Shown: one piece after another, positions 22,250-32,892 of the stretch
Layout of the letters: each line of letters begins with the position of its first letter
How positions within the stretch are numbered: position 1 is the first letter of the stretch
From: Pollenia angustigena
Taxonomy: Eukaryota; Arthropoda; Insecta; Diptera; Polleniidae
DNA: 64,000 bases
Assembly (NCBI GenBank): GCA_930367215.1
Contig: OV884056.1
Location: 50,034,308-50,098,307, forward strand
Direction: 5' to 3'
Program-made: the position numbers and the translations under genes
Notes under the pieces: model-generated
The model's database searches: none
The model's input: the letters and a program-made list of their open reading frames with translations, nothing else
Told to the model about the DNA's origin: nothing

Positions 22250-22665
22250 ATTAAAGTAGAGCGTTTTCTTTAATAAGGCCTGCGATAAATGTATTAGTGT
22301 TAAGCCCAGTAATAAAGACAGAAATATGTCTATATGAAAAACTACGTGGAGGCAGACATTCGTCTATGATACGTTTTACGATTTGTGCAGAAATTTGTCT
22401 TTATTTAAATCTACGATAAAGACATTTTGACGAATGAGTCTGAAATTTGTCTATATAAAAACCTACAATTAAGGCATACAATTTTTCTACACTACTATGA
22501 AAACATATGTAGTCATTCGATTAATACAGAAATACACTTATGCTGAGACCAGCAACAAATACAGAAACATGTATTTATAGAAAACTCCGGTAGAGGCAGA
22601 CACTTGTCTCTGATACTTTCTACGATTGAGGTAAACATTTGTCTATATTAAGAACTTCAGTTTTA
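22250..22665. repeat. Degenerate tandem repeat, period about 244
   Basis: A unit with ACAGAAATATGTCTATATGA, GGAGGCAGACA and ACATTTGTCTATATT phrases occurs at 22315 and again from 22557, with weaker sub-repeats between. No reading frame is present. Confidence 0.55.
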
Positions 22666-24666
22666 AAAAAACCACTCGAGTGATGATTGAATACAAGAGA
22701 TATTATAAACATAATAAAACATTGGACTAATGCTAGTGAACAAAGTAGTTTGCTGCAAACCAGGGCTTATTTAGAGGGTTGGGATATTTAGGTGTTAGAT
22801 GATGAAGAGTGGACTGTAGGTAGACACTTGAGGTTGCACCTAAATACGTGAGAAGGGTAGACAAACCCGTAGCTTGCTCTTAAGGTCGCTGGTTTGGGGA
22901 ATTTGGTTGCTCTACTTTGTCTCAATGTTTTTATAATTCCTCACCAGGATGAGAAATTATAAAAGCGGTAGATAAAGTTGAGTTATGGGTTTAAATAAAA
23001 AGAGTGTAGGGTTAGAATTCAAAAGATGGATATATTTTATTTGATTGATCACCGTTCAGTTGTAGGTTTTAAAAAGAAGTGAGTCTTCATTTTCTTTTTT
23101 CTTACCAACTAACTTGGGTTTTACATTATTGGTATACAATTTATAACAATTTTAGCTTACAAATTTTAAGACATTGGAATTCAAATATATGAGATAAACG
23201 TACAAAAAATGAATTTGTTGTTTAAAATAATTGATTTTAAACAGCCAGCACTACGATTTTTGGGCTATGTTCTTGATTTTGGCTTTAAATAAGTACCGTC
23301 TAATATGACCGACATTAAATTAATGGCATTCGATATAATTCGTATGTAAATTCATTCATGTTTGCTGTAATCGTTTATCTTTATTTTCTTGTGTTGGTAG
23401 AAAACTGCAAGGAGAACATCCGTAAAATATGGACTTGTTTGGTTTGTACCCCCATGTGTTGCATACGATTGCATTTCTAACTTTTTGTCACATTTTTGTT
23501 GTTATTGTTGCCGTATTTGCTTCTTATTTTGTAAATTGTTGCTGGATTATTTTATTGTTTTATGTGTTTTTAAGTCGTTTTGTACTTAATTTTCTGTTTT
23601 ATTTTCTTGTAAGCCGCTTTAACATTTTTCTTGTTGTTGTATTTTGGTTCCAATGTAAGATTTTTACAGGTCAAATAATATTTTTTTTGTTTGTATTTTA
23701 TTTTTTCTTCTCTTCTTTTGTATTTCAAGGGATTTGCTTTTGTTAATACTATTTGCATTAACTGCCTGGCTTGTTGTCTTAAAAACGTTTCATTCTTTTA
23801 TTTTATTTGGAATTTGTAGCTGTAATTCCTGCCAGTTCAGTGTCGTACTTGTAGCCGCTTTTGGATTTTGTTTAAGTTTTCTGCAACGCAAAGAAGACAA
23901 AATAAATAAGAAAAATATTCTTAGAATTTAAAAAAAAAAAAAATGTATATTTACGCAAATATTTAACAATGTTTGCTTTTCTTGTTCGTTTGTTAATCTT
24001 TAAATTCCGTATTTGAAGAAAACGAATTTGCCACATGTTTAGTTTCTGCATCCTCGAAATCTATTTAATTATTTGTTTTTGGTATTTAAACAAAGAAATG
24101 AAAACAACTTGCTTTCATCTACAAAAGTCTTTTGAGGAGGAACTAAGTTGAAGGTTTTGCTTATTTTTGTTTAAATAAAAGATCAGATATGGTTAAATGT
24201 TGGAAGAGGCAAAAATTGTTGAGGGCATGTGGGTAATAGATTTTATTCTGAAAAGTAAAGGCCATTTAGAGAAGGTCATATTGGCTTTGTGTAAATCTAA
24301 TAAAGACTTAAATGTTTTCACTTCAAATATATACGATATCACTGTGGAAAATATTTTTGATCTCTCTATGCGACCTAAGCTTTATTCAAAATAAATTTGC
24401 ATAAAAGAATTTATAACTTTGACCTCGATAATGACTTTTTTACTTGAACGAATTGAAAATTAAATCGTCAATGTCAATAGTTACATCGCTTTAAGTTATG
24501 CTATGCAATGTTTAAATGCAATATATTCGATTAAACGTCTTCCGTTTATTTAGAACTTTTCGCAAGGTATCATCATTTTTTTTTAAATTATTAAATTGAT
24601 TTTAATTCGAAATACACTTAATAGAGGTATAAAGCTCAAAAGCGTTTTCTAAAATATGCTTTTATT
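22666..24666. other. Non-coding sequence with T-rich tracts
   Basis: A GC-balanced island at 22750-22910 carries no readable frame. The 23429-23931 frames are phenylalanine-, valine- and leucine-rich because the DNA is T-rich, not because of membrane helices. The small frame at 24197-24394 has no family I recognise. Confidence 0.45.
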
Positions 24667-25115
24667 CACCCCTATTATATAAGTCGTTGTCAACCTCAAT
24701 TTTAAGTTGTTGTGCTATCACTTAGACAACTACATCACTTCGAGGTTAATTTGGTATATTTTGCCTTGATGTCGACTATTTAGCAAAAAATGTGACAAAT
24801 GAAAATCCCATCTCTAATTATTTTTTCTTCTGAAGTTAAGTTTTTTTTTTTGATTTATTTTAAAATAAATTAAATTAAAAAGTGAGTTTTTGGGAAACTT
24901 AATGTGAAGTATTCATACTGATGGACCTAAATCGACGCAAAATTTCTTGTCGACTAAAGCAAAGACAATTCAACTTGAAGACGACTTAAAAGCGCCGAAG
25001 AAAATACCAAGTGACTGTCAGTAAAAACCGATTGTTGTCTATAACGTTTAAGAAAATACAACTATGGTTTCGTTGCCGTCGACTTGTATCGACACTCACT
25101 TTTATAATAGGGGTG
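24667..25115. mobile_element. MITE with CACCCCTATTATA ends
   Basis: CACCCCTATTATATAAGT on the left faces ACTTTTATAATAGGGGTG on the right, about 449 bases apart. GTCGAC-type segments near both ends (24772 and 25080) also lie in inverted order. It is non-coding. The ends resemble the CACCCCTATCG elements at 39796 and 47848 but the interior differs. Confidence 0.65.
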
Positions 25116-25289
25116 TTTTTCTTAAATTTAAAAGTAAATTCCCTAAATTATAAAATATTGTGTTTGTTTAACATGTAAGTTAAGCGATCGAAGTCTTCAT
25201 TCGTTACGAACGGGCCCTAAATGCAAACAGATATTGTTCAATTTGCTTTAATATATCCTTTCCTTACCTTTCGTAAAATTTAGCTTTAG

Positions 25290-25418
25290 ACATGTTCCTC
25301 CTTTACTTCTGTTTTTTTCGTATGAAATGAAAAAACAAAACAAAATATGCACTTTGAACTTCAAGAAGAATTCTTGACAAAAGTACGAAAAAAACAGAAG
25401 TAAAGAAGGAACATGTAA
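25290..25418. mobile_element. Short palindromic MITE
   Basis: ACATGTTCCTCCTTTACTTC and the following TGTTTTTTTCGTA are matched in reverse by TACGAAAAAAACA and GAAGTAAAGAAGGAACATGT. The two arms are about 33 bases each in a 128-base element. A larger diverged relative lies at 26538-26822. Confidence 0.75.
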
Positions 25419-25510
25419 AATAAATTAAAATAGATAATCATTCAAAGCTAATTTCGATCTACCAAAGAAATACAATTTGGTTTAAGGATTGATGTTTGAC
25501 TAATGACGTC

Positions 25511-25738
25511 AGCAGTCGTCGATGGCTGCGAGTGTTAAACGGCAAGCCCTCTCAGGAGATTGAGTGGTTGCAATCGAAACATGTCAGGGTAACCTGTCCG
25601 TAAAAACGCCTGGGTTCGAGCCCAGATTGAGTCAAGAATGAAAAATTATCAGTAAATTTTAATTAATTTTCATGTTATAAAATTCCTTTCTTCATAAAAA
25701 TAATTTAATGAAAATTAAATTTGATGAACTTAAGCCTA
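25511..25738 (+). mobile_element. tRNA-derived SINE, family 2, plus copy
   Basis: A serine-tRNA-like start, GCAGTCGTCGATGGCTGCGA, is followed by a T-arm and box B, CTGGGTTCGAGCCCAG, at about 25609-25624. An AT-rich body ending near GAAAATTAAATTTGATGAAC follows. The body matches the minus-strand copy at 26278-26480 closely. The head is longer than a tRNA and does not fold as one, so this is a retroposed element and not a tRNA gene. Confidence 0.65.
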
Positions 25739-26277
25739 ATTAAAAATATTAAAAATAATGGAATATATTTATATTATAAAAGGCCATAAAAGTACATGAA
25801 TTAAATCTAATTGACTATAAAAATTCAAGTCGAATAATAAGAAAATTATTTGTTTATATCTTAGCCGGGATCCCGGAAGACGTAATATTTTTCCCGCTTT
25901 CCGGGAAAGAAAACCAAAAATTGCTCTAAAACATTTAAAGAAAACTTAAAAAATCATAAATTTCAGTGTATTTATCAAGAATAAAAATTGGGAATTAAAC
26001 ACAACAAACAAAATCATATAAATTTAAAATTATGTATTCAAAAAAAATACTTTGATAATAAATTTGCAAGTGTATGTGCATAAAAAACTGAACTGGAAAA
26101 CTGATTTATTTTGATTTTCTTGCGAAAACAACAAAGCTATTTCTTTTTTAATTTTGTTTTTTCTTAACTTGCTTGCAACTACAAATAATGTTGGGAGAAC
26201 TACAATTAGTTGTACCGGAGAATGTAAGAAAAGATAAGCTCACTATTACCTCTAATGAATTCGCCTTTATATCGCGC

Positions 26278-26480
26278 TTAAGTTCTTCAAATTTAATTTT
26301 TATTGAACTATTTTAATAAAGGAAGGAATTTAACAACATGAAATGAATTAAAATTTATTGATAATTTTTCTTGTCTGAACCAGGGCTTGAACTCATGCCG
26401 AATTTATATATTTCGAGAATAACCTCGTTCTCTTCATCAGAATTCTTTACAGTTAAACCCTTTCCGCCACTGCGGCGGCT
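26278..26480 (-). mobile_element. tRNA-derived SINE, family 2, minus copy
   Basis: On the minus strand, a box A-like AGTGGCGGAAAGGG and box B-like GAGTTCAAGCCC precede CAAGAAAAATTATCAATAAA and a body ending AATTAAATTTGAAGAAC. The body is shared with the plus copy at 25633-25738; the heads are strongly diverged. The two copies face each other across about 540 bases. Confidence 0.6.
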
Positions 26481-26537
26481 GGCAGTAGATCAAAATTTGC
26501 TGTTATTAATTAACTTATTTTAATTTTCTTTACTTGT

Positions 26538-26822
26538 TTTCTTCCTCACCTCTGTTTTTCGTACTTTTGTCAAGAATGTGTCTTGAATTTTCATTTGTTT
26601 TTTATGTTTTTCTTTTTTTAACAATTCGATTAACCACAAAAAATTAATTGTTGTAAAGCTATGGCACGAGCTCTATATACATATGTTTACATTTGTCCTT
26701 CAAGTTGTATAAAAGGTCAACAGAAAAAAGACAAGAAAAGAAAAACATCAAAAACAAATGTAACTTGGAAATTGAGGAAAAAGTCTTGACAAAAGTACGA
26801 AAAGTACAGAGTAAAAAAAGCA
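26538..26822. mobile_element. Diverged relative of the 25290 palindromic MITE
   Basis: CTCTGTTTTTCGTACTTTTG and TGTCAAGA on the left are matched in reverse by TCTTGACAAAAGTACGAAAA and CAGAG on the right. It is about 285 bases. The frame at 26693-26887 falls partly inside and is lysine-rich filler. Confidence 0.6.
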
Positions 26823-26984
26823 ATAATAATATTTTTATGTTACCACATCTTCCTTACAGATATTCTTTGATGACTTCAGGAGTATAAGGCTTATTGTCAC
26901 AGACTCATGACTTAAAGAAATCCCGCAAAAATATGTCTTTAACGGTAAAATCGGCCTATCCTGCTGGCAAGTGCAAATCATTTA

Positions 26985-27447
26985 TGGCGTTTTCGTTTCT
27001 GAGTTAAATTCTGCATTAGATTTTTTTATGTTCTTTTCTGAAAAACATGTGTTATTTTTAAAGTGTAAAGCGTTCTTTTCCGATGATGTTCCCTTTAAAA
27101 TTAAAAAAAAAATGTTGAACATCATTTTAATTAAAGGGGCATGAGTGCAGCAATAGATCAAGGCGAATTCAGTACAAGTTGGTGGCAAGTTTCGAGCCGT
27201 AAACACTAACAATGCAATACAAAAAACATCTGTTGTTTCTGTTGGCTTTGGATTGTTGTAGTCTTGCCACCACCTGTTTTGGAATTTACCTTGCGCTTAT
27301 TGTACTTTATTGTTTAATGCCGAAATTTATGTTCTTTTGTAAACGTAAAATATGAAACACTTCTTAAAAATTAGGAAAGCATTTTAAAATGTTGCCAAGT
27401 CACATGTAACACTTATGCAACACTTTTTTTTAGAAAAGAAAACGCCA
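26985..27447. mobile_element. TTA-flanked MITE (PIF/Harbinger-like)
   Basis: TGGCGTTTTCGTTTCTGA on the left and TTTAGAAAAGAAAACGCCA on the right are inverted ends. Each is flanked by TTA (26982-26984 and 27448-27450), the 3-bp target typical of PIF/Harbinger elements. It is non-coding, about 463 bases, and sits within the minus-strand coding remnant. A smaller inverted-repeat unit (CAAGGCGAATTCAG at 27159 to CCTTGCGC near 27297) is nested inside. Confidence 0.75.
27159..27297. mobile_element. Nested AAGGCGAATTC MITE
   Basis: CAAGGCGAATTCAGTACAAG with TTGGTGGCAAG faces CTTGCCACCACCTG with GGAATTTACCTTG. It is the same end type as the element at 20363-20548, here about 140 bases inside the TTA-flanked MITE. 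Confidence 0.55.
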
Positions 27448-27888
27448 TTAGTCAAGCGTTTGAGCGACCCGGAAATGCTGCCCTCAGAACTTCGATTGTA
27501 AGTCATGCAGTATGCGTCATTGATCCATCCTATTGGAGCTACATATTCTCCAGTTCCAATTTGGCCAGTTGCGGTAGTAGAAAGTCGTTCTCAGTATTAA
27601 TTTATCCCGTGGCGTTTTCGAAAAAGTAAGACCCGGTGAGGAGTAACTTTGAGCGAGTGAAGTTTCGTGTGTTATTATTATTCTGCTTATTCTCGCATTT
27701 ACGTCACACACAGTGATTTTTGATGAAAAGTTGTCTTTCTTGTCATCTTGAGAAATAAGAGGCCACCATTTCTCATTGCCGAATATTTCGCATCTGTTAA
27801 CTTGGCAATTGTCAAAGCAGAACTGACATTCGCCGTCATTTGCAGATATTATAGTATCTTCTGATAGGACGATGCCTTTGTTTCCACC

Positions 27889-28769
27889 TTAAATTTTCTT
27901 CTAACCTCTTCATTTCAAATTCCCCATAACGAACTTAAGGTTGGACACATCTGCTGCAAAACACGACAATTGTCTTTTGAAAACAATTTATTTAATTTGA
28001 ACAAAATTGTTGTTAATAATACACAAGTGTATTTGATGGGCCTAAATGTGGCTTTCGTAGTTTTTTTTTATTTCTATTGTTTCTAATAATTTTGTAGTAT
28101 TTTTTTTTTTTTATTTAACAACAAAGACCGAAAGTAAATATGTATTAATAATTGCATATGAATGTATATCCTCTGTTATTATCAACGTGCTGGGTATTTC
28201 CATTAATTAACAAACGTTGTGTGCGATGTTTCTGTTTGTAATTTGTTGTCTTCTGTTTTTGTAATTTACGCCTGAGCATTATAATTCAATTAATAAGCTT
28301 TAATTAAACAAAAATTAGTCGCTAATTGTATTGTGAACGCATTTACGTTCAGTTACAAACACACACGCACACATACTTATACATTTATCATACATACATA
28401 AACAATGTTTCGTATTTAAAGTTAATTCCTTCCTGTTTTCCCACTCCCTTTTCTTAATGTCTGTCTGTCCGGGGCCATTAACGTTTGTAATTTCTCAAAA
28501 GTATGAGACCGATGATTATAGTGATTCAGTATTTGTAGTTAATTTTGGTGCCTGTTTGTTATACATAAATGTATTAAATGTTTAAGTCACATTTGTTTGA
28601 TAAAGAAAACAAAACTCGAATCGTAAAACGAAAACCAAAACACAATCCCCTGTAATTATTAATGGATGTCAGTTTTATAATTATTATTTATGGGCCATAT
28701 TTAGTTAGATGGGATTTTTAAATTACTGTAGAGAAACTAACAAGGGGAAGGCGTGTTTTTATTCCTCCC
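27889..28769. other. AT-rich sequence with CA microsatellite
   Basis: A short AC-repeat run, ACACACACGCACACATAC, lies near 28360-28378. The upstream edge could hold more of the minus-strand remnant, but a TAA stops that frame at 27889. No other feature is supported. Confidence 0.4.
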
Positions 28770-29297
28770 TTAGAAAATCAGGAGCGGATCAAGCATAACC
28801 GTTTTGGGAGAGGGGGGGGGGGGGGTTAATTTTATCAGATTTTTTTTTTTAATTTCGATGCAAAAGCTAAATGACAACCTGTACTCTCTATCATTTCCCA
28901 AAATTGCTTAAAAATAAGGCAATACAGATTGACAGAATTGAAATGTCAGAATATGTAAAAAAAAATTTGAAATTAGAAAATTTAAATAAAATCTGTGGCA
29001 TTTTGACAAAACATCTTATGTCAAATTTAAAAAGTCGAATTTTCATTAAAAAAACATTTTTGTTAACGTTTTTAAAATTTTGTATTATTAACGAAATTTT
29101 TATATAATTTTGGTTTTTATTTATTTTTTAGTAAAAAGAAATTGTTCACCGAGTTTTATTTTTAAACTTTTTTGCTATCTTTTCTCGACTTAAGATGTTT
29201 TATCAAAATTCCACAGAAATAAATAGTTATGATTTGCGAACAAAAATAAAAAGCTTCGAACAAAAATAAAAGCTTGTGGTAGTTAAAAACATGACAT

Positions 29298-30059
29298 CCC
29301 TAGAGGGAAGCGAACTGACACGAAAGTAGTCCCGTGATAGGTCTTTGGTGGTAGAGACCGGTTTTAGTTCTTACTAAATTTTTTCAATAAAACAAGTACT
29401 TTTTCTACCTTTTTGTTCTCCATAAACCAGTTTAAAGATTGGTTCTCCTTTCACTGGTCATGATTTCTTTCTTTTTGTACTTGTTCTATTTTCACAAATC
29501 CCATGACCAGTCTGAAGGACCAATTGACACAAATTTGCCGCAGGGATATTACTTAACTGATGATAATGTGTTTAAAGTGTACCCTGCGGGAAATTTGTGT
29601 CAATTGGTCCCACAGACTGCTCCTGGGATTTATGAAAATAGAACAAGTACAAAAAGAAAGAACTCATGTCCAGTGACGGAAGAACCAATCATTTAACTGG
29701 TTTATTAAGATTAAAAAGGTAGAAAACGTATTGAATTACAGTACAGCCTTCACCGGTGGTGTGACACATTTTTTTGGGACTTTCTAAAATTTGGTTCTTG
29801 AATTTAATTTTAAGACTTGTTTTATTGAAATTATACTACATTGTATTGAAATAATACTTCATTGTAGTAACTGACACTAAACACGTTCATTGAGAATAGA
29901 TGTGCGACTGGTAAAATGGTGTCAATTGACTCCCTCCAATGACAACCCCATGTTAAAGTGATAGGTCTTATTCATATAAAGTGTTAGAACTAGAACCCGT
30001 CTCTACCACCAAAGACCCATCACGGGACTACTTTGGTGTCAGTACGCTTTCCTCTAGGG
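29298..30059. mobile_element. Inverted-repeat element, CCCTAGAGG family, unit A
   Basis: The left arm starts CCCTAGAGGGAAGCGAACTG and continues AAAGTAGTCCCGTGAT, GGTCTTTGGTGGTAGAGAC. The right arm (about 29983-30059) is its complement with few mismatches, about 78 bases. Its centre holds an independent palindrome at 29398-29728. Unit B of the same family follows at 30068. Confidence 0.75.
29398..29728. mobile_element. Large near-perfect palindrome
   Basis: TTTTCTACCTTTTTGTTC at the left pairs with GATTAAAAAGGTAGAAAA at the right. Along the arms AACCAGTTTAAAGATTGGTT, ACAAATCCCATGACCAGTCT and CAATTGACACAAATTTGCCG each meet their complement. The arms are about 150 bases with a centre near 29563. 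The open frame at 29439-29696 is an effect of the palindrome and not a gene. Confidence 0.8.
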
Positions 30060-30067
30060 TAGTTACT

Positions 30068-30359
30068 CCAGAGGAAAGGAAATTGACACAAAACAAGTCA
30101 TGTGATTGGATGCGGGTAGTGGCTGATTTGATTTAGTTCTATTACTTTATATGAAGTGGATCAATTATACAAACATGGTTCACTCGGGACAATATCTGCG
30201 ATATGCATTATTTTAACCCAAATTAAATGTATCCATTCAGGGTATTTCAGTAACCTTTTACAAAGTCCCCTTAATGTAAAGTGCTTGAACTAGAACCGGT
30301 CCCAACCACTTTAGAACTGGCACGTGGCAAGTTTGGTGTTAGTTCTCTTTCCCCTAGGG
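30068..30359. mobile_element. Inverted-repeat element, CCCTAGAGG family, unit B
   Basis: The left arm CCAGAGGAAAGGAAATTGAC faces GTTAGTTCTCTTTCCCCTAG on the right, with a shared inner TTAGTTCTATTACTTTA/TAAAGTGCTTGAACTA pairing. Ends align with unit A, so these are two neighbouring copies of one family with different degrees of decay. Confidence 0.65.
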
Positions 30360-30675
30360 AATCACTAGATTTTCTACCATTTTCTTTCATATCACAATAT
30401 AGAGTAGCACCCCAGGACATAAAAGAAAATTATTTTAGAAATTAATTTTTAAAGATACTGAAAACGTAGTTTTCAGTTTTTAATCGTTTTGTTTTAAAAA
30501 TCGATTTCTATGGCGTAACTGATGTTTTTATTTTATTAAGGGTAAATTTGCAGTGCATATTATGATTGATCGCGAGCATACCATTTTTATTTTTTCTGCA
30601 AATATGCTTATTTTCCAAAAATTCATTCTGGCAACACTAAAAACTTCTGGCAGCACTGTAAAAAATCTGCATTTG

Positions 30676-31019
30676 CCCTGCAAATAGTAGGACCAGTCCA
30701 AACACGCGTGTAAAGAGTAGCCCACAATAGACCAGGACTAGTCCAAAAGTAACCCAAACGTATGGGAAAAATATGGTCTATTGAACATAACGATATCCTA
30801 GGGCAGGAGTATTTTTTAAACTACTCCATGGTAAACTCAAGAGGATTAGTTTTGAAGTCGTTTAAAAACGAAAGCATGTCGTTAAAAAACGAAGACATGT
30901 CGTCTCACTACAAACACTTTTTAACAATGACATGGTCCATGCTTGCATTACATTGGACCAGTCCGTGGAGTAGTCCATTTTATCAAAATGGATCAGGTGG
31001 TCCAATTTTATTTGCATGG
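30676..31019. mobile_element. CCCTGCAAATA/GGACCAGTCC MITE, copy 1
   Basis: The element starts CCCTGCAAATAGTAGGACCA and ends TGGTCCAATTTTATTTGCAT, an inverted end with one change. Repeated GGACCAGTCC, AGTAGTCC and CTACTCCATGG phrases fill it. Two other copies are at 40024-41268 and 43504-44092. No target duplication could be fixed. The frame at 30762-31052 follows the repeat and is not considered a gene. Confidence 0.75.
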
Positions 31020-32015
31020 TGTTTACAATTATACACAAGCAAATTAAAATAAATTTTTTCTTTTTAATTAATTTAAATTTTATTCTCTATTTTATATTAA
31101 AACCCACGAAAATGTTCAATATATAAGTTTCCTTTAAAACAATATGGCGGCTAATATGTCAAATGTTGTTTACATTTGTTTGCAACTAAACAAATATGCA
31201 CTACTTACTTTGCTCATGGTTTCTTTAAGTACAAACGAAGTAAAATAGAGCAAATTTCAAATGCTTACATTTTATTGTTGTGTTGTGCTAATGAGTGTAT
31301 TTTTGCACGCATTTGCATCGTTTGCACACTTTGCACTACCCATCGTGATTCCCTTTATTATTTTATTGCCAGACAAAACTTATTTCTTTAATTTTTACCT
31401 CATTTAACCCTTTTATGACTTGAATTCGCTTAAGGTAGTAATAAATCATTTATTGGATGGCCAAAGAATGTCAAAAGTAAATTTCAGAAAGTTTTTGAAA
31501 AAAATAACTTAATAATAAAATTTTATTTCTCTTCTGCTCAAGTAAAAAATATCAATAGAAAAATAGCAGTTGTCTGCAAAAAAAAAAAAAAATTTAAATC
31601 AGAAAATAACAATTGAAAAGCTTATTGTAAGAATATTATCAACCCCCCGAATTGAAAAATTTGTTTACCTGTTTTTCTCCTTCCAACATCCCCTTAAAAA
31701 ATTTTAGCAATTTTTCCATTACAGCTCAGCCTTGTTTATACCAAAGAAATCTTTAAAACGCGAATTCAACAGCAGACGACTGAGAATCTGATTTAAGCAA
31801 TTACATATATTTTCAATAATAACTTTAACCGCACACGCTTTGAAGCCAAATGTTTACTATTCGCCTATTTTGGTACGTTTTGGGATTTGCAGAACATTTT
31901 TGTATTAAAAAATCTATTTTATTATTGGCAAATCGCTTATTAGTGCAATAAAGAAAACTTTTTCTATAAATTGTTATGCGATATTCTTATCCTTCCCCCC
32001 TGGATCCGCTCCTGC
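31020..32015. other. AT-rich interior of the 28776-32015 element
   Basis: No coding or RNA feature is supported here. Confidence 0.4.
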
Positions 32016-32892
32016 TTAGAATTGACAAACTTAATTTAAATTTCAAATGTATGTTGAAGATTTAAATTGACGGTTGTTTTCTTTAAAAATGTAACTTGTT
32101 AACAAATTGCCTGCTGGCCTTATTTTCTTTGTTTTACAATTTTTAATTTGCTGCTAAAAATATTAAATTCCCTAACATTTTTTTATAAATATTTAAATTT
32201 CTTTGCCTTAAAGAGTATTTTTTTAAGTAACCCGAAACGTTTCTTATGCTGGCAGCAAGAAATTAAAAAATGTTTAAGAAGACCCCAATATTTACAATCA
32301 AGTAAAAAAATATTGGCTTGGTGCCAGACATGGAAAAGTTTGTACTATTGGTTTTTTTAGTACTTTTTAAGCAAGATGTAAAAATACCTTTTCGTAATTA
32401 CGCACCTTTTAGAAAGGAATAAAAAAAACCTTAATGTATACCGATCGACTCAGAAAGAATAATATTATGGTTAACAAATAGAATATGGGAATTATTTCTT
32501 ATTCATAAATTTATTTTTATTATATTAAATATTTTTTTGAATGTGATTCTATGAGTCAAATTTGTAAAGAGCACATGAAAAAAGTTTTTAAATAATATAT
32601 TATGGTTAATTTAACCATGTTATAGTTAAATCCCCATAGAATGGTTAAACTCACCCTCAATCAAGAAGCCACAACCATATTATGGTTGCCTCCGGACATG
32701 TTATGGGTAATAATAACAAAACTATCTTTAACACTTATAATATCATGATTCTTATTCAAACCCAACATGAAGCTGTCGAAAAAGAGGATAACAAGCATTT
32801 ATTTGGAGCAAACAATTTGTCAGAATTAGCCATAACATGCTCAGAGGCAACAATAATTTGGTTGTGTTTTCTTGATGGAGGGCTAATATTAC
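32016..32892. other. AT-rich sequence with TATGGTT motifs
   Basis: Short inverted phrases such as ATTATGGTTAATTTAACCAT and AACCATATTATGGTTG cluster at 32590-32700. TATACCGATCGACTCAG at about 32438 is a stub of the fly-type repeat seen at 7606. No gene is supported. Confidence 0.4.

Larger units (their letters stand above)
26840..27888 (-). pseudogene. Unidentified cysteine-rich protein remnant, split by a MITE
   Basis: I do not recognise the protein. On the minus strand 27888-27517 is stop-free for about 124 codons in very AT-rich DNA. It holds ISANDGECQFCFDNCQVNRC, then EKWWPLISQDD and ITVCDVNARISRIIITHETS. A one-base shift near 27570 leads into TTATGQIGTGEYVAPIGWIN, then DAYCMTYNRSSEG, open to about 27450. 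Immediately beyond a MITE (26985-27447) the strand is open again: MICTCQQDRPILPLKTYFCG. Possible splice signals exist (GTAAGG donor near 26860), so it might be an exon of a host gene or a dead transposon or viral-like gene. The frameshift and MITE argue that this copy is dead. Confidence 0.4.
28776..32015. mobile_element. ~3.2-kb inverted-repeat element (GGAGCGGATC ends)
   Basis: The left AATCAGGAGCGGATC and right GATCCGCTCCTGC are inverted, and each is bordered by TTAGAA (28770-28775 and 32016-32021), a possible 6-bp target duplication. A run of 14 G lies at 28812-28825, and a C-run sits just inside the right end. No transposase is readable. The interior holds other repeats (29298-30059, 30068-30359, 30676-31019) and AT-rich filler. 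Linking the two ends rests on the inverted repeat and the flanking hexamer alone. Confidence 0.5.

Noticed and set aside
23429..23931. Hydrophobic open frames resembling membrane proteins
   Set aside because: The phenylalanine/leucine/valine content follows from T-rich DNA; there is no family motif, and the minus strand gives matching lysine-rich frames.
24197..24394. Possible small host gene
   Set aside because: 65 residues without recognisable domain, start context or conserved neighbour; length is possible by chance.
25511..25633. Functional serine tRNA gene
   Set aside because: The start and T-arm look tRNA-like, but the total length and lack of a foldable anticodon arm indicate a SINE head.
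29439..29696. 85-residue open frame with a possible signal-like N-terminus
   Set aside because: It lies wholly within a near-perfect palindrome, which explains the openness on both strands.
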